DNA from: an uncultured Collinsella sp.
GTDB taxonomy: Bacteria; Actinomycetota; Coriobacteriia; Coriobacteriales; Coriobacteriaceae
Assembly: GCA_902495545.1 (NCBI GenBank)
Contig: CABUXM010000081.1
Location: 1-8,384 of the forward strand
DNA: 8,384 bases
Direction of reading: 5' to 3'
Position 1 is the first letter of the stretch. Each line of letters begins with the position of its first letter. The notes beneath the pieces were generated by a model. The model saw nothing but the letters and a program-made list of their open reading frames with translations, did not search any database and was not told the DNA's origin. The position numbers were made by a program, and so were the translations under genes. Shown here piece after piece: positions 1-5,833 of the stretch.

Positions 1-369
1 CATGTGACGCTCTATGTAGACGGCGAGCTTGCCGGTTGCTCGCGCGTGTTTCCCGAAGAGCTTGAGCGCGCGGCTGACGCAGAGGCTCCGGTGTCGCCGG
101 CGTGCGACTTGGACGAAGGCGTCGCAGCGGGGGAGACCTACATTATGGGGCGCGTCGCCGTGCTGCCGGCTATGCGTCGTCGTGGTTTGGCGAGCAAGAT
201 TGTCGAGGCGAGTGATACGTGCGCGCGTGATGCCGGCGCCAAGCTTATTAAGCTGCATGCGCAGGAATACGTGCTGCCGCTCTATGCAAAGGCGGGCTAC
301 ACGCAAATTGCCCCGGTAGACTACGAAGACGAGGGCCAGCCTCATGCCTGGATGGCCAAGCGCGTCTAG
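1..369 (+). CDS. GNAT-family N-acetyltransferase, 5'-truncated by window edge
   Basis: This is the C-terminal 122 residues of a GNAT-fold acetyltransferase, which would transfer an acetyl group from acetyl-CoA to an amine; the substrate cannot be told. The reading frame is open to base 1 (His-Val-Thr-Leu-Tyr). The GTG at 4 has no visible ribosome binding site, so the true start is probably upstream of the window. Visible family marks are the beta strand GRVAVLP followed by the acetyl-CoA-binding motif RRRGLA (nt 175-192), then a KLHAQEYVLPLYAKAGY segment typical of the ElaA/YjcF-like branch (AQ...fYek.GF), and a late PHAWMAK ending. The frame ends at TAG 367-369, and the next gene starts 216 bp downstream. 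GNAT membership is well supported; the subfamily is an inference from motif spacing. Confidence 0.85.
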   Translation, partial: HVTLYVDGELAGCSRVFPEELERAADAEAPVSPACDLDEGVAAGETYIMGRVAVLPAMRRRGLASKIVEASDTCARDAGAKLIKLHAQEYVLPLYAKAGYTQIAPVDYEDEGQPHAWMAKRV

Positions 370-373
370 GGTG

Positions 374-421
374 GCAGCTAGGGACGTTCCTTTTCTGCCG
401 GCAGCTGGGGACACTCCTTGG
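374..421 (+). repeat. Two tandem copies of a GGGACGTTCC-type intergenic motif
   Basis: GCAGCTAGGGACGTTCCTT (from 374) and GCAGCTGGGGACACTCCTT (from 401) are two adjacent 27-bp-spaced copies differing at 3 of 19 positions, joined by the palindrome CTGCCGGCAG (395-404). The same GGGGACGTT core recurs as an inverted repeat at 2816-2863. The motif resembles dispersed repeats I recall from Collinsella intergenic regions; a link to REP-associated or IS200/IS605-type transposases is inference. No coding function is visible. Confidence 0.55.
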
Positions 422-491
422 CAATTGGCGTATCGGAGCGCTCGGACATACAGTTTTTCGATACCGTGTGTATATATGCGCGCTAATGGGT

Positions 492-497
492 TATAAA
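492..497 (+). promoter_or_regulatory. Candidate -10 box for htpG
   Basis: TATAAA lies in a locally AT-rich stretch (TTATAAAATC, 491-500) about 90 bp before the htpG start. The matching -35 position (469-474, TGTATA) is poor, so the promoter call is weak. Transcription from here would begin near 505 and run through the hairpin at 529-555. I see no CIRCE-like (TTAGCACTC...GAGTGCTAA) or HAIR-like inverted repeat that would indicate HrcA or HspR control. Confidence 0.35.
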
Positions 498-528
498 ATC
501 TAAGTCTGAACATAGCAGGTCTGCGATG

Positions 529-555
529 CGGCTCGGGCAACCGGGCCGTTTTTTT
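529..555 (+). terminator. Intrinsic terminator-like hairpin in the htpG leader
   Basis: An 8-bp stem (CGGCTCGG 529-536 with CCGGGCCG 541-548, one G-U pair) closes a GCAA tetraloop of the stable GNRA type and is followed directly by seven T residues (549-555). It ends only 18 bases before the htpG ribosome binding site. It could end the GNAT transcript, or act as an attenuator in the htpG leader, since there is no room for a promoter between it and htpG. An in-frame ATG at 526 overlaps it but is not a credible start. Confidence 0.75.
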
Positions 556-585
556 GCGGACGGGGGTAGCGCGAAAGGACTGCAC

Positions 586-2610
586 ATGCGTCAATTTAAG
601 ACCGAGAGCAAAAAACTGCTCGACCTCATGATCAACTCCATCTACACCAATAAGGAAATCTTCCTGCGCGAGCTTATCTCTAACGCGAGCGACGCCGTCG
701 ACAAGCTCAACTTTAAGAGCCTGCAGGACCCGAGCGTCAAGATCGACCAGGGCGACCTGGCCATTCGCGTCTCCTTTGATAAGGATGCCCGCACCATCAC
801 GATTTCGGATAACGGTATCGGCATGACCGCCGAGGAGCTCGAGCGCAACCTGGGCACCATCGCCCACTCCGGCTCCGAGGAGTTTAAGACCGAGAACGCC
901 GAGCAGCAGGGCTCCGATGTCGACATCATCGGTCAGTTTGGCGTGGGCTTCTACTCCGCCTTTATGGTTGCCAGCCACGTAAAGGTCGTCAGCCGCGCCT
1001 ATGGCGAGGATGTCGCCCATGTGTGGGAATCCGACGGTCTTGAGGGCTACACCATCGAGGACGGCGAGCGCGCCGAGCACGGTACCGATGTCATCCTGAC
1101 GCTGCGCGAGAACGAGAAGCTCGATGCCGACGGCGAGGCCGAGACCTACGATCGCTTCCTGACCGAGTGGGGCCTCAAGAGCCTGATTCAGCAGTACAGC
1201 AACTATGTGCGCTACCCGATCCAGATGATGGTGTCCAAGAGCCGTCAAAAGCCCAAGCCCGAGGATGCTGGCGACGATTACAAGCCCGAGTACGAGGACT
1301 ACCAGGAGCTCGAAACCGTCAACTCCATGACGCCGATCTGGAAAAAGCGCAGCTCCGACGTTGAGCAGAAGGATTACAACGAGTTCTACAAGTCCACGTT
1401 CCACGACTTTGACGATCCTGCGCGCACCATCAGCTTCCACGCCGAGGGCACGCTCGAGTATGACGCCCTGCTGTTTGTGCCGGGACGCGCGCCGTTCGAT
1501 CTGTACAGCAAGGACTACGAGAAGGGCCTGTCGCTTTACAGCTCCAACGTCCTGATCATGGAGAAGTGCGACGACCTGCTGCCCGACTACTACAACTTTG
1601 TCCGCGGCGTCGTGGATTCCGCCGACGTGTCGCTCAACATCTCGCGCGAGACCCTGCAGCAGAACCGTCAGCTCAAGGCCATCGCCAAGCGTGTGGAAAA
1701 GAAGATCACCACTGACCTTGAGGATATGCGTGACAACGACCGCGAGGCCTACGAGAAGTTCTTTGAGAACTTTGGCCGCGGCCTTAAGTACGGCATCTAC
1801 TCGAGCTATGGCATGAAGGCCGATGAGCTCGCCGACCTGTTGCTGTTCTGGTCTGCCAAGGAACAGAAGATGATTACCCTGGCCGAGTATGCCAAGGGCA
1901 TGCCCGAGGATCAGAAGGCCATCTACTACGCCGCCGGCGATTCGCGCGAGCGCTTGGCCAAGATGCCCGTGGTAAAGGGCGTGCTCGACCGCGGCTATGA
2001 CGTGCTGCTGCTGACGCAGGATGTGGATGAGTTCACGTTCCAAGCTATGCGTGAGTACGTTGCCGCCGATATGCCCAAGATCTACGAGGACGACGCAGCT
2101 CGCGAGGCTGCCGAAAAGGCTGTGGCCGACGGTGCCGAGCCCGAGGTCGAGGATCGTCATCTGGAGCTCAAGAACGTCGCGACCGGTGATCTTGACCTGG
2201 CGACCGAGGACGAGAAGAAGGAGGCCGAGGACGCCACCAAGGAGAACGAGGACCTCTTTAGCGCTATGAAGGAGGCACTCGGTGACAAGGTCGAGAAAGT
2301 TGCCGTTTCCGCGCGCCTGACCGATGCCCCCGCTTGCATCACCACCGAGGGCCCGCTTTCGCTCGAGATGGAGAAGGTACTCCAGAAGGGACCCGAGGGC
2401 GCGCCCGACGGCATGCCCAAGAGCCAGCGCGTGCTCGAGCTCAACGCCAAGCACCCGGTCTTTGCCAAGCTTGTCGCTGCCCAGAAGGCAGGCGACGCCG
2501 ACAAGATCAAGCAGTACTCCGGTCTGCTCTATGACCAGGCTTTGCTGGTCGAGGGCATCCTCCCCGAGGACCCCGTTGCCTTCGCGGCGGCTGTTTGCAA
2601 CTTGATGTAG
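586..2610 (+). CDS. htpG: Molecular chaperone HtpG (bacterial Hsp90)
   Basis: This is a cytosolic ATP-dependent Hsp90 chaperone that acts as a homodimer on client proteins. The ATG at 586 is chosen because AAAGGA (574-579) sits 6 nt upstream and the protein opens MRQFKTESKKLLDLMINSIY, a typical HtpG start; the in-frame ATG at 526 would add 20 residues encoded by a terminator hairpin. Product 674 aa. The GHKL ATPase domain shows E29/N33/D36 (ELISNASDAV), D75-NGIGM, GTIAHSGSEEF (90-100) and IGQFGVGFYSAF (115-126). The middle domain has TPIWKK and NISRETLQ, with R354 at the position of the conserved catalytic arginine. The C-terminal dimerisation domain follows. The protein is about 50 residues longer than E. 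coli HtpG (624 aa); much of this is an acidic, alanine-rich insert near residues 492-529. It appears monocistronic. Confidence 0.98.
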   Translation: MRQFKTESKKLLDLMINSIYTNKEIFLRELISNASDAVDKLNFKSLQDPSVKIDQGDLAIRVSFDKDARTITISDNGIGMTAEELERNLGTIAHSGSEEFKTENAEQQGSDVDIIGQFGVGFYSAFMVASHVKVVSRAYGEDVAHVWESDGLEGYTIEDGERAEHGTDVILTLRENEKLDADGEAETYDRFLTEWGLKSLIQQYSNYVRYPIQMMVSKSRQKPKPEDAGDDYKPEYEDYQELETVNSMTPIWKKRSSDVEQKDYNEFYKSTFHDFDDPARTISFHAEGTLEYDALLFVPGRAPFDLYSKDYEKGLSLYSSNVLIMEKCDDLLPDYYNFVRGVVDSADVSLNISRETLQQNRQLKAIAKRVEKKITTDLEDMRDNDREAYEKFFENFGRGLKYGIYSSYGMKADELADLLLFWSAKEQKMITLAEYAKGMPEDQKAIYYAAGDSRERLAKMPVVKGVLDRGYDVLLLTQDVDEFTFQAMREYVAADMPKIYEDDAAREAAEKAVADGAEPEVEDRHLELKNVATGDLDLATEDEKKEAEDATKENEDLFSAMKEALGDKVEKVAVSARLTDAPACITTEGPLSLEMEKVLQKGPEGAPDGMPKSQRVLELNAKHPVFAKLVAAQKAGDADKIKQYSGLLYDQALLVEGILPEDPVAFAAAVCNLM

Positions 2611-2629
2611 TTAGGTAGTTACGCCTTTG

Positions 2630-2780
2630 GTTCCGCCGTTCTAACGAACGGCGGACCAGTCGACGCTGCGCGGGCGCCAGAGCGACAACTTGTCATTCAA
2701 AGAGGACGGCATGACCAGAAGGTCTATGCCGTCCTCTTTTCATGCCAATTTGTTCGCTCTGGCGCCCGCTCGCTGGCATT
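2630..2780 (+). ncRNA. Structured 151-nt repeat, element A (putative ncRNA or folded intergenic repeat)
   Basis: Begins 20 nt after the htpG stop. Parts in order: hairpin H1, TCCGCCGTTC (2632-2641) and GAACGGCGGA (2646-2655) around a TAAC loop. Closing stem P1, CCAG-T-CGA (2656-2663) with TCGCTGG (2770-2776). A left-side bulge CGCTGC (2664-2669). A perfect 16-bp stem P2 (2670-2685 with 2754-2769). A weaker pairing TTGTCAT/ATGCCAA. Last, an inner hairpin P3 of 14 bp (2699-2712 with 2726-2739) capped by GACC-AGAA-GGTC with one bulged T. Element B at 8053-8203, on the other strand, has the same length and architecture with different stem sequences. P3 is followed by TTTT, so as RNA it could also serve as htpG's terminator. 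I do not recognise a named RNA family; a mobile REP-like DNA repeat is the main alternative. Confidence 0.6.
2699..2740 (+). terminator. Long hairpin with T run, likely htpG terminator
   Basis: An 18-bp hairpin (14 bp plus GACC/GGTC, one bulged T at 2725) with an AGAA loop ends in TTTT (2737-2740). It is the inner hairpin of element A and the first terminator-like structure after the htpG stop, about 130 nt downstream. The T run is short and partly inside the stem, so efficiency is uncertain. Confidence 0.5.
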
Positions 2781-2815
2781 GCCAAAACATCGACGCTTTC
2801 GTGGTCCTAAGTAGT

Positions 2816-2863
2816 CATTGGGGACGTTTTTGTTTGACTAGTCGTTTAAGAACGTCCCCGATG
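2816..2863. repeat. GGGGACGTT inverted repeat (48 bp, MITE/REP-like)
   Basis: CATTGGGGACGTT (2816-2828) and its near-exact reverse complement AACGTCCCCGATG (2851-2863, 12 of 13 matching) flank a centre built on GACTAGTC (2836-2843). The whole unit could fold into a hairpin with internal mismatches. Its core matches the tandem copies at 374-421. It lies between element A and the yhgE operon promoter and encodes nothing recognisable. A small non-autonomous mobile repeat is the likeliest reading. Confidence 0.6.
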
Positions 2864-2920
2864 CTATTTGAATTGCTAATTTGTGCGGGTTGTGGTTTTG
2901 TGACCTGCTGAAATTTAGGA

Positions 2921-2940
2921 TACTGTACAACTGTACGTTA
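2921..2940. promoter_or_regulatory. Candidate operator: 20-bp imperfect palindrome
   Basis: Core GTACA-AC-TGTAC (2925-2936) inside a 20-bp interval starting TA and ending TA, with 14 of 20 positions matching their own reverse complement. It overlaps the -35 position of the promoter candidate at 2955-2960. Size and symmetry fit a dimeric repressor such as TetR or MarR type; no regulator gene is in the window, so the binding protein is unknown. It can also be read as a tandem ACTGTACA/ACTGTACG repeat. Confidence 0.45.
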
Positions 2941-2954
2941 ACTCATCTTCGTAG

Positions 2955-2960
2955 TATATT
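2955..2960 (+). promoter_or_regulatory. Candidate -10 box of the YhgE/Pip operon
   Basis: TATATT matches the -10 consensus at 5 of 6 positions. With a 17-bp spacer the -35 would be TGTACG (2932-2937), a weak match that lies inside the palindrome at 2921-2940. A start near 2967 would give a leader of about 100 nt to the GTG at 3068. A poor -35 plus an overlapping palindrome suggests a controlled promoter, but this is inference. Confidence 0.45.
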
Positions 2961-3067
2961 GCTACCCGCAAAACTCAGCACCATTATGCCGTGAGGCACT
3001 AAAGCGCCAACGTACAATGGTTGTCGATAGTACGATTCGATTTAACGACAGGATGGATGGTCCAAGC

Positions 3068-5833
3068 GTGAGTCTCGGCAGCAAACTATCCAATGCAAGG
3101 GTGTCCTTTGCGATATTTAAGCGCGACATTAAGCGACTGCTTGTGAACCCCGTCGCCCTGGTGGTTACCCTAGGCGTGTGCGTTATTCCCTCGCTGTATG
3201 CCTGGTATAACATCGTGGCAAACTGGGATCCGTATGGAAACACCCAAGGCATCAAGATTGCTATCGCCAACAACGATCGAGGCACCCAAAACGACTTGGT
3301 GGGTGAGCTCAACGCGGGCGATCAGGTTGTCGATCAGCTCAAGGAGAACGATCAGCTGGGCTGGACCTTCGTCGACTCGGCGGCCGATGCCAAGGAGGGC
3401 GTCGAGAGCGGCGAGTACTATGCCGCTATCGTGATTCCCAAGAACTTCTCGGATAACCTGGTTTCGATGCTCGACGGCAACTACCATCAGCCCAAGCTCA
3501 CGTACTACGTCAATGAGAAGAAGAGCGCCATTGCGCCCAAGGTTACCGATACCGGTGCAAACACCATCGAGGAGCAGATCAACTCGGAATTTGTCTCTAC
3601 GGTAGGCAAGACTGTTGCCGGTATCGCCAAGGATGCCGGTGTCGATTTAAAGGACAAGGCAACCCAGACTCAGGACTCGCTGGCAAGTTCGGTGTCCGAG
3701 GCGTCCGACACCTTGGGCGAGGTGCGCGATTCGATTGGCGATATGAATGCCGCCATCGATAAGACGAGTGGCGCTATCGCCTCGGCTGATGCGGCACTTG
3801 CCGGCTTGCAAGGCCAGGCACCGTCGCTGACGCAGGCGATCTCCCAGGGCAACGACCTGCTGAGCGAAGCTCGCACCACGGCGGGCAACTCCATCACCTC
3901 GCTCTCCAAGGCGCTCTCGGAAGGCAGCCTTGCGCTCACCAAGACGTCGGCCTCTGCGAACGCTGCCATCGGCAAGCTGACGGGCGCGGTCACATCTACG
4001 ACCACCCGTATCGACAACTCGCTCGAGTCTCTTCAAGCGACGATCGACCACAATAAGGCCGTTATCGGGCACTTGGAGATTCTCGCCAATGACACGTCGA
4101 CAGGTTCCGAGGAAATTGACGCGCGCATTGTATCGACCATCGATTTGCTTCGAGAGCAGAATGAAAAGCTTCAGAGCATCAAGGACGGTCTGTCCGCGCA
4201 GTCGAGCGCCATGGCGAATGACGCAGCGGCTGTTTCGGGTGCCAGTGACGCTATCAATAACGCAATTCATACCGGTGCGACCAACCTTGGCCAAGCCCAG
4301 ACGGACTTGGGCCAAAACGCGCTGCCGAAGGCCTCGAGCGCGCTCGACTCTTTTGCTGCCGTTTCGGGCGACCTGACCGGTATCGTCTCGGGTATGACAC
4401 CTACACTTGCAAATGCGCGCGGTACGCTTTCGCAGCTTAACGCTACGCTCGGCCAGGCCAAGACCACGCTGTCCCAGACCGATTCCTCGCTTGCCAAGGT
4501 CCAGGACAAGCTTGCGACCGCAGCCAATGACATCGCGGCGCTGCAGACCTCTGAGTCTATGGGCGAGCTCGCCGACCTTATGGGCGTCGATGTCAATGAC
4601 GTGGCAGATTTCATGGCCTCTCCGGTCGAGCTGACGTCCAAGTCGATCTATCCGGTCAAGAGCTTTGGCTCGGGCATCGCTCCCTTCTACACCAATCTGG
4701 CGCTTTGGGTGGGCGGCTATGTGCTCATCGCCATCTACAAGCTCGAGGTCGACCGTGAAGGTGTTGGCAGCTTTACGGCGCGCCAAGGCTACTTTGGCCG
4801 CTGGTTGCTCATGGTGATCCTGGGCGCGTTGCAGGCCATCATCGTTACGGTGGGTGATCTGGTCATTGGCGTACAGTGCGTCAACCCGCTGCTGTTCGTG
4901 CTGGGCGGCATCGCCATCTCGTTTACGTACGTCAACATCATTTACGCGCTGTCCACTACGTTTAAGCACATCGGCAAGGCAATCGGCGTCATTCTGGTTA
5001 TCGTGCAGATCCCGGGTTCGTCGGGCATGTACCCCATCGAGATGATGCCTGGCTTCTTCCAGTGGCTGCACCCGCTGCTGCCCTTTACCTACGGCATCAA
5101 TCTGCTGCGCGAGACGGTCGGCGGCATGTACTCGTTTAACTACCTGTTTAACCTGTGCATTCTGGGCGTGTTCTTGATCGTGGCGCTCTTTATCGGCCTG
5201 CAGCTGCGTCCGCTGCTGCTCAACCTTAACCTGCTCTTTGATAAACAGCTCTCCACGACCGGTATGATGATTTGCGAGTCCAACGACCTGCCGCGCCAGC
5301 GCTACTCGCTGCGCACGGCCATGCGCGTCATGCTCGATTCCGATTCGTACCGTCGCGAACTGCTCGATCATGCGGTCGCCTTTGAACATCGCTACCCGTA
5401 CTACATCAAGGGCGGTTTTGCCGCCGTGGTGGGCGTTCAGGTCCTGCTCTTTGTCCTGTCGACGGTTCTCGATATCGACAATAACGGCAAGATCATCCTG
5501 CTTGTCATTTGGATCATCTCGGTTATTGCCATCTGCGGCTGGCTGATCAATATCGAATATATCCGAGCGAGCCTCAATACCCAGATGCGCATCTCGGCGC
5601 TTTCGGATGAGGACCTGCGTCGCGAGATGCGCGAGCACACGGCCGCCATTCCTGCCGCCCGCTACATGTTTGGCCTCAACGCCAGCGAGCGTGGTGCCAA
5701 GGGCGGCGATCAGTCCGCGGGCCGCTTGCCGCATATAGGCTCGAACCATAAATCTCAGGACAGCGACAGTACAGCCACAAATGATGGAAATGCCACTCCG
5801 CTTGGCAAGCACTCCAAAGGAGGTGAGGCATAA
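3068..5833 (+). CDS. YhgE/Pip domain membrane protein (first of tandem pair, with C-terminal extension)
   Basis: A large envelope protein of the YhgE/Pip (phage infection protein) family, related to ABC-2 permeases and to EsaA/YueB-type proteins; substrate unknown. Start: GTG 3068 is favoured because GGATGG (3055-3060) lies 7 nt upstream; in-frame ATGs at 3017 (938 aa) and 3053 lack a well-placed site. Product from GTG is 921 aa. Layout: FKRD then membrane helix 1 (about 29-49, ending LYAWYNI), WDPYGNT (53-59), YYAAIVIPKNFS, then a Ser/Ala/Asp-rich helical extracellular region (about 200-515) with coiled-coil character. YPVKSFGSG (528-536) introduces membrane helices near 540-559, 579-603, 608-632, 635-655 and 694-714, with GSSGMYPIEM and LPFTYGIN motifs. 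Unlike its neighbour it continues about 200 residues, with two more helices (782-803, 809-833) and a hydrophilic Ser/Asp/Asn/Gly-rich tail. Its stop abuts the next start. Confidence 0.9.
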   Translation: MSLGSKLSNARVSFAIFKRDIKRLLVNPVALVVTLGVCVIPSLYAWYNIVANWDPYGNTQGIKIAIANNDRGTQNDLVGELNAGDQVVDQLKENDQLGWTFVDSAADAKEGVESGEYYAAIVIPKNFSDNLVSMLDGNYHQPKLTYYVNEKKSAIAPKVTDTGANTIEEQINSEFVSTVGKTVAGIAKDAGVDLKDKATQTQDSLASSVSEASDTLGEVRDSIGDMNAAIDKTSGAIASADAALAGLQGQAPSLTQAISQGNDLLSEARTTAGNSITSLSKALSEGSLALTKTSASANAAIGKLTGAVTSTTTRIDNSLESLQATIDHNKAVIGHLEILANDTSTGSEEIDARIVSTIDLLREQNEKLQSIKDGLSAQSSAMANDAAAVSGASDAINNAIHTGATNLGQAQTDLGQNALPKASSALDSFAAVSGDLTGIVSGMTPTLANARGTLSQLNATLGQAKTTLSQTDSSLAKVQDKLATAANDIAALQTSESMGELADLMGVDVNDVADFMASPVELTSKSIYPVKSFGSGIAPFYTNLALWVGGYVLIAIYKLEVDREGVGSFTARQGYFGRWLLMVILGALQAIIVTVGDLVIGVQCVNPLLFVLGGIAISFTYVNIIYALSTTFKHIGKAIGVILVIVQIPGSSGMYPIEMMPGFFQWLHPLLPFTYGINLLRETVGGMYSFNYLFNLCILGVFLIVALFIGLQLRPLLLNLNLLFDKQLSTTGMMICESNDLPRQRYSLRTAMRVMLDSDSYRRELLDHAVAFEHRYPYYIKGGFAAVVGVQVLLFVLSTVLDIDNNGKIILLVIWIISVIAICGWLINIEYIRASLNTQMRISALSDEDLRREMREHTAAIPAARYMFGLNASERGAKGGDQSAGRLPHIGSNHKSQDSDSTATNDGNATPLGKHSKGGEA
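5817..5826 (+). promoter_or_regulatory. Exceptionally strong Shine-Dalgarno inside the upstream gene's last codons
   Basis: AAGGAGGTGA is a full-length match to the anti-Shine-Dalgarno end of 16S rRNA and sits 7 nt before the ATG at 5834. It encodes the Lys-Gly-Gly-Glu end of the first YhgE/Pip protein. This decides the downstream start and points to coupled, high-level translation of the second protein. Confidence 0.9.

Noticed and set aside
370..525. HrcA/CIRCE or HspR/HAIR heat-shock operator before htpG
   Set aside because: Neither inverted-repeat consensus is present on reading this stretch.
526..585. Upstream in-frame start extending htpG by 20 residues
   Set aside because: The extension is encoded by the terminator hairpin and T run; ATG 586 has a good ribosome binding site and the usual HtpG N-terminus.
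2690..2911. Small open frame of 73 codons after htpG
   Set aside because: Begins with TTG inside element A's fold, has no ribosome binding site, and crosses two repeats; the peptide resembles nothing known to me.
2611..3016. tRNA or CRISPR in the intergenic gap
   Set aside because: The stems do not form a cloverleaf with tRNA invariant bases, and there are no regularly spaced identical repeats.
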